NCBI GenBank assembly: GCA_937893675.1 | Contig: CALBGI010000068.1 | Coordinates: 62,001 to 126,000 of the forward strand | Reading direction: 5' to 3' | DNA from: an uncultured Blautia sp. | GTDB lineage: Bacteria; Bacillota; Clostridia; Lachnospirales; Lachnospiraceae | Length of the DNA: 64,000 bases | Part shown: piece by piece, positions 1 through 9,826 of the stretch | How positions within the stretch are numbered: position 1 is the stretch's first letter | Layout: every line of letters starts with the position of its first letter | Notes under the pieces: model-generated | Seen by the model: only the letters and a program-made list of their open reading frames with translations | What the model was told of the DNA's origin: nothing | Database searches by the model: none | Program-made: the position numbers and the translations under genes

Positions 1-2
1 AG

Positions 3-71
3 ACCGGCGAAGGTATCGAAAAGAAAGAAGAAAACTTTGCAGAAGAAGTTGCAAAACAGATGGGAATGTAA
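3..71 (+). CDS. C-terminal end of an unidentified protein (partial)
   Basis: An open frame enters from the left edge and ends at a TAA at 69-71. It gives 22 residues ending in VAKQMGM, with a charged Lys/Glu-rich stretch before that. A strong terminator hairpin follows 14 bases later, which supports this being the real end of a plus-strand gene. The tail is too short to name a family. It converges on the minus-strand glycosidase gene that ends at 117. Confidence 0.6.
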   Translation, partial: TGEGIEKKEENFAEEVAKQMGM

Positions 72-84
72 TTTCCAGAAAGTC

Positions 85-118
85 AATCCCCGCGGAAATC
101 CGCGGGGATTCATTTTTT
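85..118 (+). terminator. Rho-independent terminator of the left-edge gene
   Basis: A perfect 11-bp GC-rich stem (85-95 with 100-110) has a 4-base AAAT loop and is followed by a T-rich run at 113-118. The T run lies only on the plus-strand side, so it mainly serves the plus-strand gene, although the hairpin lies just past the stop of the minus-strand glycosidase too. Confidence 0.85.
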
Positions 119-3100
119 ATATCATCGTAATAACAATCTGTCCAAAGAGCCCGTAGGGTTCCAGCACATACTCAGGAGTATAAAATCTTCCCTCGGTCCG
201 GAAATCCGCCCAGCTGATCCGGCTGCAGCCTGTATAGGTCTGATGGAACGGTCCAAAAAGATTTCTCGGGCTTCCCACCACACAAAGTTCCAGGGTATTT
301 GTTTTATTCTCCAGATATTCTGTAATATCCAGTTCCTTCTCCGTGTTCCCCATCAGGATTCCCGCCTTTTTCCCGTTCACTGTCACAGAAACCAGCGTTG
401 CCCGATGCTCTCCCAGTTTTAACACATAGCGCTTTTGATCCTGCGCTTTGGGAGGAAGCGAAAATTCATATGTCAGGCTTCCGGGATAGTGAAAATATCC
501 CTGGCTTGTCCAATCCCCAAAATGGATCCGGTCTCTTTCCTGACAAACTCTGCGCCGTGTATCCACCGCAAAGTCCCCGATAAGATAACAGTCTTCCAAT
601 TCCAGCTCCTCTGTATAATTTCCGGTAATGATCAGCTTATGAACTCCCGGTGTCAGCCTTTCTATCTCCCACTTTTCCATTCCATGGTCAATAAAAAATC
701 CCCCCACATGGTTCAGTTCCACTTCGTCCAAAAATACCCGAAAACGTTCCGACTTCTCAATCACCGCATAACAGCAGCTCTCGATCGCTTCCTGCACCTC
801 GAAGGTAAAGCACAGTCCAAAGGGGATTCCTTTTTTCAAATTCCCATCCTCCTGCTTCAGCCAGGAATATCTCTGAGGTGCCCCATTGTAATATATTTGC
901 TGCATGGAAAGCTGTTCTCTGATTTCTTTCTGCGCTTTCCACACCTCCATCTCCGCTCCATACGCATCGTTTCCCAGAGCGTAGGCACATCTGTCCAGCG
1001 TCAGCGCATTTTCCATGGTTCTGTGCACCTTCGCGCAGGGGCCAAGCGCCGCAAATACGGGTTCCGCATAATGGGGATGCTCGTAGGGAAATCCCACCGA
1101 GCCTAAATTAGGTTCCTTTTCTGTTTCCAGAAACCAGACTCCGCTCTGCGCCGGAGAAAATTCTGCCAGGAAATGAATCCCCTCATGGCTTCCGTCAATT
1201 TCTGCCACGGTCTCCTCAAAGGTATTGCTCCAGGGGCGGTATTCCATCACTCTCCCCTTCTCCGGAAAATGTATCATGGTACTGTGCGCCCTCCCGCGGT
1301 CATTATTCACTGCCAGCAGCAGATACCCTTCCCGGGTCCTGCGAAGCATTGTAAGAACAGCGCCATCCTCAAGCCCGTTTTCTCCCGTTACCTTTATTGG
1401 AAATTTCATTTTTTCTTTCAGGATTTCAGCCGCTTTCTCATAAGAAGCAGCCCTTTGAATGCCAGGAATTTTTTCCCAGTTGGCTGTGCTGCCTTTTTCG
1501 CAGGAGCCCTCCTCCAGCTTCGGAAACGCTCCCACCCACACAATCTCGCCTCCTTGAGACGCAAACTCTTCCAGAAGCTTTCTCGTAGTGGAAAACAGGC
1601 TTACCACCCTTGGAACCAAAATAATTCTGTAGGAAGCGTTCTTTAAGATCAGCCTTCCCCGCTCTGCACGTCCATCCTCTGCCAGCAGCATTTCATCTCC
1701 AAAATCAAAATCCACATGATTGCTTAAGAGCAGTTTTGCCATTCGATTGTAGGTTTCTCCCCAGCGGTTCAGCTCTGTAATATGTTCATCCAGCCACCCC
1801 ATATTCATTTCTACACGGTTTAAATCTTCCACGGGACTGCTTTTACATTTCGTCCATATCGAAGACATCGGATGGATCACCAGCACTTCCCGCACCACTT
1901 CCCCAAGGCCGGCCACGTAAGAAAGACGCGCAAAATAATCCTCCATTTTTTCATTATATTCCCACCAGGTGTTTTGATAATTGAATACCGGCGGATAGTC
2001 CCGTTTTCGGCACCCCGTAATCGAGTATTCTGCGAGATGCTGGCATCTTCGGTCAATTCCCTGAACAAACTGCCAGTCTCCCAGCCATTTCTGTCCTTCA
2101 AACCCAAATTCCCAGCCAGTACATCCATAGGTCTCCGTGATCGTATGCTTTCGCCCGTACTGATGGGCCACACTGGTGCACTGCTTCACCGTCAGATATT
2201 CTTTTGTCTGTTCTCCCAGAAGGTCGATCCCCGGGCGATGCAGATATTTATACTGTGGCATAGCTGCCCCGCACACTCTGGCCTGGTAGCCCAGATCATT
2301 TTCATAAAGCATGTGTCCGGTCAATTCGACGTTATGCTGCTCACACCACTCATAAAGCTGCTTCATATAAGCGTTTTCAAACAGCTCTGTTACCGTTCTC
2401 CAATAATCATGCCGTATCTGCTCTGCCCCTTCCCCGTCAAAAAACAGATAGGGAAGCCCCGGAAGCGGATCATAGCCTCTCTGCCTTTCAAAATACTCCG
2501 TCAGCCCATCGGTGAATGTCAGCCAGGGTCTTCCCCCGGTAAAGCAGGAAAAGAAATCGCAGACATTCGGTTCATCTGTAAAAAAGCCCTTGACCGTCCT
2601 TCCAAATTGCTTTTGAAAACGTCTCCAGTATTCCTCGTAGGTCAGATCAAGAAACGCTTTTACCGCCTTTGGGTTCAGATTATCCGTGGGAGCATAGCCA
2701 TTATACCATTCACTGGTTCCAGAAATCTCTCTTCGCAGTACAAGAACAGATGCGTCCTCTCCTTCCCGCACTGCAATCCCCTGTGTCAACCCCCGAAGCT
2801 TTTCGCCATCTATATGTGCCGTATAAACGCCCAGGATTTTGCCGTCAAAACGCTCTGTCCCTACGGAAAGCTCCGGCTCTTTGGCAGCTGCTTCTGCAAG
2901 GGGAAGTATCTCCAGCGTCAAAGCTTTTGCTGAAAATTCACCGGGATTTTTCTTACTGACAAGGCCGCCGGCAGAACCGGAGGGCCATTTGTCTTCATCG
3001 TAGATCCATATTTCCATCCCTTCCTGCTCTGCTTTTTCAATCGAACAGTGCACTGCATCCATCCACTCCTCCGAAAGATAGGGTGTTTCCAGACCTTCCC

Positions 3101-3257
3101 TGGAATGCAAAAAGCACCCGCCCATTCCTTTTGCGCGCATTTCATGAATTTGAAAGGACAATTCTTCCGGCTCCAGACGCGCATTCCACCCCCAAAAGGG
3201 AGCACTCCGATATTCCCCGGGCGGTTTTTCCAATATCTTTTTTAAATCCGTTTCCAT
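117..3257 (-). CDS. GH106-like glycoside hydrolase (alpha-L-rhamnosidase family), first copy
   Basis: The 1046-residue protein resembles the GH106 alpha-L-rhamnosidase family. An N-terminal block has PFWGWN at residues 20-25 and YDEDKWPSGSAGG at 86-98. A middle TIM-barrel-like part contains FFTDEP, LTGHML and ETYGCTGW. Jelly-roll-like beta domains fill the C-terminal third. There is no signal peptide, so it should act in the cytoplasm on imported oligosaccharide. It is the last gene of the locus, 3 bases after a paralogous gene, with a GGAG Shine-Dalgarno 9 bases before the ATG. GH106 enzymes typically remove terminal L-rhamnose, but this large family is poorly sampled. The assignment to family is firm; the substrate is inference. 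Confidence 0.85.
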   Translation of the reverse strand: METDLKKILEKPPGEYRSAPFWGWNARLEPEELSFQIHEMRAKGMGGCFLHSREGLETPYLSEEWMDAVHCSIEKAEQEGMEIWIYDEDKWPSGSAGGLVSKKNPGEFSAKALTLEILPLAEAAAKEPELSVGTERFDGKILGVYTAHIDGEKLRGLTQGIAVREGEDASVLVLRREISGTSEWYNGYAPTDNLNPKAVKAFLDLTYEEYWRRFQKQFGRTVKGFFTDEPNVCDFFSCFTGGRPWLTFTDGLTEYFERQRGYDPLPGLPYLFFDGEGAEQIRHDYWRTVTELFENAYMKQLYEWCEQHNVELTGHMLYENDLGYQARVCGAAMPQYKYLHRPGIDLLGEQTKEYLTVKQCTSVAHQYGRKHTITETYGCTGWEFGFEGQKWLGDWQFVQGIDRRCQHLAEYSITGCRKRDYPPVFNYQNTWWEYNEKMEDYFARLSYVAGLGEVVREVLVIHPMSSIWTKCKSSPVEDLNRVEMNMGWLDEHITELNRWGETYNRMAKLLLSNHVDFDFGDEMLLAEDGRAERGRLILKNASYRIILVPRVVSLFSTTRKLLEEFASQGGEIVWVGAFPKLEEGSCEKGSTANWEKIPGIQRAASYEKAAEILKEKMKFPIKVTGENGLEDGAVLTMLRRTREGYLLLAVNNDRGRAHSTMIHFPEKGRVMEYRPWSNTFEETVAEIDGSHEGIHFLAEFSPAQSGVWFLETEKEPNLGSVGFPYEHPHYAEPVFAALGPCAKVHRTMENALTLDRCAYALGNDAYGAEMEVWKAQKEIREQLSMQQIYYNGAPQRYSWLKQEDGNLKKGIPFGLCFTFEVQEAIESCCYAVIEKSERFRVFLDEVELNHVGGFFIDHGMEKWEIERLTPGVHKLIITGNYTEELELEDCYLIGDFAVDTRRRVCQERDRIHFGDWTSQGYFHYPGSLTYEFSLPPKAQDQKRYVLKLGEHRATLVSVTVNGKKAGILMGNTEKELDITEYLENKTNTLELCVVGSPRNLFGPFHQTYTGCSRISWADFRTEGRFYTPEYVLEPYGLFGQIVITMI

Positions 3258-3260
3258 AAC

Positions 3261-6200
3261 CTACTTCTCCTTTTTCAGCCACCAGACCGGAGACGTGAGG
3301 ATCCCCATTTCTGAAAGCTGATATTCATAGCTCCATTTGCTTCCCTGTGTGCGCCAAAGATTGGGACCATACCAGGTTTCTGCCGCATCCGCATTGTGTA
3401 CTGCTCCAAAAGAGTTCATGCGGTTTCCATACAAACACAGTTTCATCTCATGACGGCCTTGTTTAACATGTCCAAGGCTTTTTCTGTAGGGTGCAAGAAA
3501 CAACGCGCCCTTATCCTCCCCGTCCAGATACACGCGGATCAGAGCCCCCCGATAATGGGATACTTCCAAAATAAGTTCTCCTTCATCCGTAAAAAGTTCT
3601 GTCGTATACTCCAGGCTGCCGCCATAAAAAGAAAGGTTCTGTCTTGTATAATCCCCATAAAAAAGCTTCTCCGGAAGAGATGTTAGCACCGCTTTTCGTC
3701 CCGCTGTCCGGGTTCCGAAATTCCCCAAAAGGTACATCCACTCCACGTTTGTTTTCCTGCCAAATGGCATGGCTACCAACAGCTCATTTTTTCCCTTTTT
3801 CAGCTCCGGTAAAACACATTTTCGAATGCTCTCATCTACATAAAATCCTGCGTCCGCATAAGGTATCTTTTTCCCGTTCCAGGTAATTTCCGCCTGTTCT
3901 GGATGCTCCATAGCCAACTGGATTTCCGGCATAAAAATTTCGGATTCCACGGCAAAACGAAGCGTTAAAACATGTCCGCTGTCCTTGTCTTTTGGCTCTG
4001 TCCAGGGCTGCGCCAGCGCCTCCATCCGCTGGGGATAGCCAAGCTCTGCCCGGAACAGATTATCAATGCGCAGAAGCTCCTCTGTATCCTTCCACCCGCC
4101 GTTGTCCCATGCATACTCCGCCTGATCCAGCATACAGCAGTTTTCTTCCAACAAACGATATTCCTTCGGTTCTGCCAAAAGCTGAACCTTTTCCGGCCGC
4201 TGCAGATACGTCTTCCGGCTTCCTTCTTCTTTGGGTTTTGAACAATTCTCTGCTTTTTGCGGAGTCAGCTTCATAAGAAGGCTTCCGTGCTGTGAAGTCA
4301 CATACCCGGCCAAGGTATTCCCATTCTGACAGCTTGTTTCCATCGGCGCTTGTTCCCCTGTCAGCGTATCATATACCGTTGCACGGTATTCCCCCTTTAT
4401 CCTTATATTCCACTGCTCCATCCAGGTGATATGCTCATTTACCGGCTTGTTGACATGACTGATAAACAGCCATCTGGTTTCTCCGTCCTCCCGAATCTGA
4501 TAACAGAGATTTGACGCCCGATTTCCTTCTTCCCTGTGCTTCATCCGCGTCGGATCTTCCCCGTCCAACGCCTGAACATCAATATCTATTTCCCTCTCCT
4601 GCTCCAAAGCTTCCAGCAGCACTGCCCTGTTAAAAGGAATCTGTTCCGCTCTGTCTGCGAGCATCTTTCCCCGGTCGCTTTTTACCGCATTTACATACTG
4701 GGGAGCGTTTCCAAGGAAAAGAATCCGTCCGCCGTTTTCCGCAAATTTCTCCAGTCGTTCCAGCGTTGTGCTGCGCAAAGTAATGCACCCGGGCACCACG
4801 ATTGTATGGTAGGCCATTTCTCCCATGGGAAACAGCCTGCCTGTGATTTCTTTTTCTTCCTGGGCCAGCATCGCCTCTGAAATAAAGTCAAAATCTATCA
4901 GCCCGAATAAAAGCCATTCGATGATATCCGAGAAATTCTCCTCCAGCATCTGTCTTTTCAAAGACGTCTGCTCTTTATTTCCCCAGTACATCCAGCAGGA
5001 TTCCACCGGATGGATAACCCCCACATTTACCTTCGCTTTTCCTCTGGTCAGCGCTGTATTTAATCTCGCAAAATGATCCTCGATCAGACGGTACTCCCGA
5101 TACCAGGGAGAGTGTCGTCCAATACAGGCCGGATAGTCCCTCTTTGCCTCTCCTTCCATGGATGCCCATGTCAGATGCGGCACTCGGAAGGTTACCCCCA
5201 GCGCGGCCTGCCAGTCCCCGGCCAGTTTGTGATTTCGGAAGTCAAAGCCCCATCCGGTAACCCCGTAAATTTCAGACATGACCCCCTCTCTTCCCTGCTG
5301 TCTTGCCACACTTGCGGCCTGTTTCAGCGTAGAGTACTCCCTGCGGTCACAGAGCATGTCAATGCCCGGAATACCAAACTCTTTCATGGGTCTCATGCTT
5401 TCCCCCATGGAAAGCGTCTGCGAATGAAGGGTCCATTCATTCAGCATATGTCCGGTCAGAAGGATTCCATGCTCCCTGCACCAGATACCAATCTGATCGC
5501 AGAACGCTTTTGAAAAGCGTTCCAGCACATGTGCGTGGTAGTGATAGCGCACCTGATATCCTTCTGTATTTTCGGACTCAAAAAATAAAAACGGCAGAAA
5601 ATCCAGCACGGAATAGCCATAGACCGCCTGAAAGGATTCGTCAAAATCATCCGTATACGGCATGATAATGGGCTTTCTTTCAAAGGGAGTCCTCGCCATC
5701 CCCATATGTGTTGTCTGGGGCTCGTCTGTAAAAATGCTCCTGATCTCTGTTCCGAAATCATCTCCCAGCTCCTGGAAATACCGCTCATGTGTCACATCCA
5801 GGAAACGCCGGATTGCTTTTTCATCCATGGTGTTGACATAGGCCTGGTTATTAAACCACGGCGTATCTCCCGATATCTCCAGAAAGGCTTCCCATATATC
5901 TTCTGTCTTTTCCGGCGTTTCCCTCAGCCGCTCAAAGCTTTTCAGACAGCCTCTCCCATCCAGCGCTACTTTGTAATACGCCAGAGGCTTCCGATTCTGG
6001 CTCCTGACAGCCTTTGCTGCCGCCATATAGGCATTCTCCTGCGTTTCCTCATAGCCTGCCGGCGAAAATACCAGAAAACGGGTGCGGTATTTCTGCTCCT
6101 TGGTAACCAGCCCTCCGGCGCTCCCGGACGGCCAGCGGTCTTCGTCATAAAGATAGCAGAACAGGCCCTCTCTTTTCGCCTCTTCCTCACAGGCCTTCAC

Positions 6201-6425
6201 GCAGGCAAAAAAATCTTCCCCCAGATACGCACTGTCAAGACCTACGCGGCAGTGGATATGAAATCCGCCGAAGCCCATCTCTTTAAACTGGGAAACCTGC
6301 TTTACCAGCTCCTCTTTGTCAAGCTTTGAATTCCAGGCCCAGAACGGCGCTCCCCGATACGCACTTCCCGGATTTCTGAATACTTCGTCCCGCAGCTCCT
6401 TTTCTCTGGTCTCTTCGTAAAACAT
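3261..6425 (-). CDS. GH106-like glycoside hydrolase, second copy
   Basis: This 1054-residue paralogue of the downstream gene keeps the same landmarks: APFWAWN near residue 26, YDEDRWPSGSAGG at 93-105, then FTDEP, LTGHML and EIYGVTGW blocks. It has no signal peptide. The upstream response-regulator stop and this ATG share a base (TGATG), with AGGAGG 8 bases before the ATG. A GTG one codon earlier is possible but worse spaced. Divergence from the first copy across the whole length suggests two specificities acting in sequence on one glycan. The enzyme class is by family resemblance; the exact sugar is unknown. Confidence 0.85.
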   Translation of the reverse strand: MFYEETREKELRDEVFRNPGSAYRGAPFWAWNSKLDKEELVKQVSQFKEMGFGGFHIHCRVGLDSAYLGEDFFACVKACEEEAKREGLFCYLYDEDRWPSGSAGGLVTKEQKYRTRFLVFSPAGYEETQENAYMAAAKAVRSQNRKPLAYYKVALDGRGCLKSFERLRETPEKTEDIWEAFLEISGDTPWFNNQAYVNTMDEKAIRRFLDVTHERYFQELGDDFGTEIRSIFTDEPQTTHMGMARTPFERKPIIMPYTDDFDESFQAVYGYSVLDFLPFLFFESENTEGYQVRYHYHAHVLERFSKAFCDQIGIWCREHGILLTGHMLNEWTLHSQTLSMGESMRPMKEFGIPGIDMLCDRREYSTLKQAASVARQQGREGVMSEIYGVTGWGFDFRNHKLAGDWQAALGVTFRVPHLTWASMEGEAKRDYPACIGRHSPWYREYRLIEDHFARLNTALTRGKAKVNVGVIHPVESCWMYWGNKEQTSLKRQMLEENFSDIIEWLLFGLIDFDFISEAMLAQEEKEITGRLFPMGEMAYHTIVVPGCITLRSTTLERLEKFAENGGRILFLGNAPQYVNAVKSDRGKMLADRAEQIPFNRAVLLEALEQEREIDIDVQALDGEDPTRMKHREEGNRASNLCYQIREDGETRWLFISHVNKPVNEHITWMEQWNIRIKGEYRATVYDTLTGEQAPMETSCQNGNTLAGYVTSQHGSLLMKLTPQKAENCSKPKEEGSRKTYLQRPEKVQLLAEPKEYRLLEENCCMLDQAEYAWDNGGWKDTEELLRIDNLFRAELGYPQRMEALAQPWTEPKDKDSGHVLTLRFAVESEIFMPEIQLAMEHPEQAEITWNGKKIPYADAGFYVDESIRKCVLPELKKGKNELLVAMPFGRKTNVEWMYLLGNFGTRTAGRKAVLTSLPEKLFYGDYTRQNLSFYGGSLEYTTELFTDEGELILEVSHYRGALIRVYLDGEDKGALFLAPYRKSLGHVKQGRHEMKLCLYGNRMNSFGAVHNADAAETWYGPNLWRTQGSKWSYEYQLSEMGILTSPVWWLKKEK

Positions 6426-7954
6426 CACGGTTTCCTCCTGTTTCGATACTCAATCGGTGTGAATGTGGTGACCTGCTTGAACATCCGGAAAAAATATTTT
6501 GGATTGGGGTAGCCGACCTCCTTTGAGATCTGTTCCGCGCTCATAGCCGTAGAATCCAGAAGCTCCTTGGCTTTTTCTATCCGAAGCTCCATCAGGTACA
6601 TATTAAGTCCCTTTTTCATCCGTTCCTTCAGGATATTGCTGCACTGGGAAGGCGATACATAAAATCTGCCCGCCAGCGTCTGAAGCGTGATCTTTTTATA
6701 ATAATTCTCATCAATGTAACGCCTCATTTCCTCAAAAAGATATTCATCCCCATAGCTTTTGCGCTCAATAGACATGGAAATCAGGCTCACATAGCCGGAA
6801 ATTTCTTTTTCCATCTTTTCCAGGCTGTCCAAAAAGCGATAGCGTCTGTAAAAGACTGCCATGATATCATCTGTATCCACATGATTTGCCACCGCCCATT
6901 CGTCTACCCTTGCCAGCAGTTTTTTGCATGCGGTTCCTATTTCCAGCAAGGAATATTTTTCAATGGAACAACGTTCAAAAAAGCCTGCCATCGCTTTTTT
7001 GACTCCGTCCGCATCATACTTCAACGTCACCATCAGATCCTGAAGCTCATCCTCCGAAAAAATTTTGTTCGTGTTTTTTTCGTAGGCATCTTCATAAAAA
7101 ATCTTTGTTCTGTCCGTCAGATATACGTCTCTCAGAATCTTTTCGTTCCTCTGATATGAGCGGTTCACAGCCGGAAGTCCCCGGAAGCGGTTCCCTACAG
7201 CGGCAAACAATTTTCCTTCGCCAAGCTTTCTTTGTATTCTGTTCAGACATTCCGGCAATCGCTCTTCTGTTTTCAGGATAGCGCTCTCTTCCTTCGCATC
7301 AAACAGCCAGAAATACTGACCCTGAACTGCCGGATTTTCCAAGCAAAGATACCCTGCTTTTCCAAAATAACGATCCGCATTTTCCCTTAGGAAAAACACA
7401 CCTTCCGGCGTATTGGTATAAAAGCTGACAAGAATATGCCAGTGGTCTAATGCATAGCGTTCCTTCTCCCATTCCACACTCCAGGGCGCAATGATCAGCT
7501 TCAAAAATTCCATGCCATTATTCTTTTCCTGGAGAGTCACCATCTTTTCCCGCATTTTTACAATGCTCTTCTGCTGCTCTAACCGGGCTGCCGCCTTCAG
7601 GAGCTGTTTCTCCAGCTCCTCCTTGGAAAACGGCTTTAATAAATACCCCACGACGCCGTGCTCGATCGCCTGATTCATATAGTCGTACGCTTTGTAGCCG
7701 CTGATAACGATCACCGGAATTCCGGGACATATTTCCTGCAGCTTCTGCAGAAATTCCACCCCGTCCATCCTGGCCATCTTCATATCTGTAATTACAATAT
7801 CAGGCCCTTTTTCAGCGATCAGATCCAGCCCTTCCACTCCGTTTGCGGCTTCTCCGATACACTGAAATTCTTCACTTTCTATTTCTTTTACCTTGCTGAT
7901 CAGCCCCAGGCGGATCAGTCTTTCATCGTCGATCACAATATAAGTATACATCAT
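6425..7954 (-). CDS. AraC-family response regulator (YesN type)
   Basis: This 509-residue cytosolic regulator has an N-terminal receiver domain with acidic pair D9-D10, phospho-acceptor D57 in ITDMKM and K107 in LLKPF. A middle linker region follows, and then a C-terminal AraC double helix-turn-helix (roughly residues 405-505), with the typical EQISKEVGYPNPKYFFRMFK second-helix pattern. The start was moved 7 codons in, because AAAGGA lies 7 bases before the ATG pair at 7954/7951. It overlaps or abuts the sensor kinase upstream and the glycosidase downstream, so all are co-transcribed. It is the best candidate to bind the direct repeats at 13054-13086 and 15722-15754. Confidence 0.9.
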   Translation of the reverse strand: MMYTYIVIDDERLIRLGLISKVKEIESEEFQCIGEAANGVEGLDLIAEKGPDIVITDMKMARMDGVEFLQKLQEICPGIPVIVISGYKAYDYMNQAIEHGVVGYLLKPFSKEELEKQLLKAAARLEQQKSIVKMREKMVTLQEKNNGMEFLKLIIAPWSVEWEKERYALDHWHILVSFYTNTPEGVFFLRENADRYFGKAGYLCLENPAVQGQYFWLFDAKEESAILKTEERLPECLNRIQRKLGEGKLFAAVGNRFRGLPAVNRSYQRNEKILRDVYLTDRTKIFYEDAYEKNTNKIFSEDELQDLMVTLKYDADGVKKAMAGFFERCSIEKYSLLEIGTACKKLLARVDEWAVANHVDTDDIMAVFYRRYRFLDSLEKMEKEISGYVSLISMSIERKSYGDEYLFEEMRRYIDENYYKKITLQTLAGRFYVSPSQCSNILKERMKKGLNMYLMELRIEKAKELLDSTAMSAEQISKEVGYPNPKYFFRMFKQVTTFTPIEYRNRRKP

Positions 7955-7965
7955 CTGCTGTCCTT

Positions 7966-9744
7966 TTAAATCCATGGAATATGTAGAGTTACTTTTGTTC
8001 CTTCCTCCGGTCTGCTGTCAATGGAAAGACCGTATTTTTTGGAAAAAATAAGCTGAAGCCGTTCATGAATATTGACAAGACCGATATTAAAGCATCGAAG
8101 CTCCTCCTCTACTTTCTGCGGCTCGTAGATCCTTTTTCGCACTTTTTTCAGTGTTTCCTCATCCATACCAACGCCGTTATCCACTACTTCAATAAACAAT
8201 TCCTGCCCCTTCCCGTAGGTGTGAATCCGAATTCTCCAGGGAAATTCTTTCCCTGCCATTCCATGCTCGATCGCATTTTCCACGATTGGCTGAAGCATAA
8301 AACGCATAACTTTTCTCTTTTCGGTTCCCTTTTCCAAATCCAGTTCCAGCTGGATCTCATTTCCAAACCGAACCTCCTGGATATTCAAATATTGCCTCAG
8401 ATGGCCGATTTCCTTTTCCAGCCGGATCAAATCGCCCTCAAAATCCATGCTGTAGCGCAGCATATCTCCCAGGGATTTGGACATCGTAACAATCTGCCGG
8501 TTCCCTTCTATCTGGGCAAGGGAGGAGATATTTTCCAGGGTATTAAATATAAAATGAGAATTTATCTGCGACGTCAGATTGGCAAGTCTGGACTTCAATA
8601 TTTTAATTTCATTTTGGTACTTGTCCTCGATCAGACGGTTGATCTTGACGATCATTTTTTCATAATAAGCATAGAGGATCCCAATTTCATCCTTTCTTTT
8701 GGGATATTCATTGTGAAAGATAAGTCCCTGCTCGGCTGTTGTCTCCATCACCTTGGAGAGCCTTACAATGGGACGAATGCTGTGTCTTTCCATCCAGAAG
8801 GCTATGGCCAAAACGATCACCAAAATCAGACCAATGATAAAATAAAGCACAAGGCTGTTCTGCATATATAGTTCATAAAAAGAGTCAAAGGAAATTTCGG
8901 AGACTACCTTCCAGTCGTTTATATCCAGGGCGCCATAGACAAACGCATCTGTTTTGTCCTTCATATGCAGGATCCCTTCCGCATTTTCATTGATCTCGTA
9001 CACCTGGTCTTCACTCAAAGGATTTCCCTCGTCAATTCCGTAGACTAAATCCCCTTTCCCATTGATCACCAAATTGCTTCCCCACGGAAGATTCTCTCCC
9101 CGGCCTACTCCGTCAAAAAATGTGTCTTTGCATACTACCGCAAGAACCCCTTCCTCTTCGCCCTTTAAGGTCTGGAACTTTCTGGCAGCCAGAAAACAGG
9201 AGTCTCCATGTCCGTAAACATTTTTGCGAAGCTTCACCATGTCAGCGATTTCCACGCTGCTGGTGCTGTCCACAAGCTCCTGATACCACTCATCCTCCTG
9301 ATAATGCTTCTCAATGCCATAGTCCTGATTTTTCATATAGGAATATACATGGCCGTTTTCGCAGAACATGTAGACTCCGTCCGCAATGCTGGCATTTTCC
9401 AGAAGATTGGTACAGATATATTTGAACATACGGTAGTTTTTCAAACGGTCGCTGGGCGTGACCTCCTTCCCCTTTGCCTCCTGTTTGCAGATACTTGTAA
9501 TGCAGTTCATGCCGTCATAGGTGCTGAACAGCAGGGAGCCGATCAAATCCTGAATGTCCCTGTAATTTTCATTAATGCGGCTGGTAATTCTGCTGACTTC
9601 CGTACGGCTTGCCGTCTCCACCTGATTGTTATAAAATTTTTTATTTGCCTGCAGAGTATACCCAAAGAAAAACAAAACCGGTAATACGGATACTGCCAGC
9701 AAGCACAAAAAATATTTGAAACGAATGCTTTTAATAAGTCTCAT
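7966..9744 (-). CDS. Sensor histidine kinase (YesM type)
   Basis: A 592-residue membrane kinase with TM1 near residues 11-30, a large extracellular sensor region (about 31-293) and TM2 near 298-317. A HAMP segment follows, then the HisKA-7TM/YesM phospho-acceptor motif at H397 and a C-terminal ATPase domain (N box IVENAIEHG, G1 box DNGVGMD, GLVNIHERL). The motif reads QINSHFIFNTLEN, with Ser where most YesM proteins have Pro before the histidine. The extracellular part probably senses the glycan or its binding-protein complex. AGGAGG lies 5-6 bases before the ATG. It is followed immediately by its response regulator. Confidence 0.92.
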   Translation of the reverse strand: MRLIKSIRFKYFLCLLAVSVLPVLFFFGYTLQANKKFYNNQVETASRTEVSRITSRINENYRDIQDLIGSLLFSTYDGMNCITSICKQEAKGKEVTPSDRLKNYRMFKYICTNLLENASIADGVYMFCENGHVYSYMKNQDYGIEKHYQEDEWYQELVDSTSSVEIADMVKLRKNVYGHGDSCFLAARKFQTLKGEEEGVLAVVCKDTFFDGVGRGENLPWGSNLVINGKGDLVYGIDEGNPLSEDQVYEINENAEGILHMKDKTDAFVYGALDINDWKVVSEISFDSFYELYMQNSLVLYFIIGLILVIVLAIAFWMERHSIRPIVRLSKVMETTAEQGLIFHNEYPKRKDEIGILYAYYEKMIVKINRLIEDKYQNEIKILKSRLANLTSQINSHFIFNTLENISSLAQIEGNRQIVTMSKSLGDMLRYSMDFEGDLIRLEKEIGHLRQYLNIQEVRFGNEIQLELDLEKGTEKRKVMRFMLQPIVENAIEHGMAGKEFPWRIRIHTYGKGQELFIEVVDNGVGMDEETLKKVRKRIYEPQKVEEELRCFNIGLVNIHERLQLIFSKKYGLSIDSRPEEGTKVTLHIPWI

Positions 9745-9783
9745 CGTCGCCTCCTATTTCTTTCTATTTGCAGTAACATATCC

Positions 9784-9811
9784 ATTATACCGATTTTGTC
9801 TGATAAGTCCA
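9784..9811 (-). promoter_or_regulatory. Sigma-A type promoter for the kinase/regulator/glycosidase genes
   Basis: On the minus strand TGGACT (9806-9811) and a perfect TATAAT (9784-9789) are separated by 16 bases, about 40 bases before the kinase ATG. It lacks the direct repeats seen at the two other promoters of the locus, so it may supply basal expression of the sensor system. Confidence 0.6.
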
Positions 9812-9826
9812 CTAATTTATAATACT

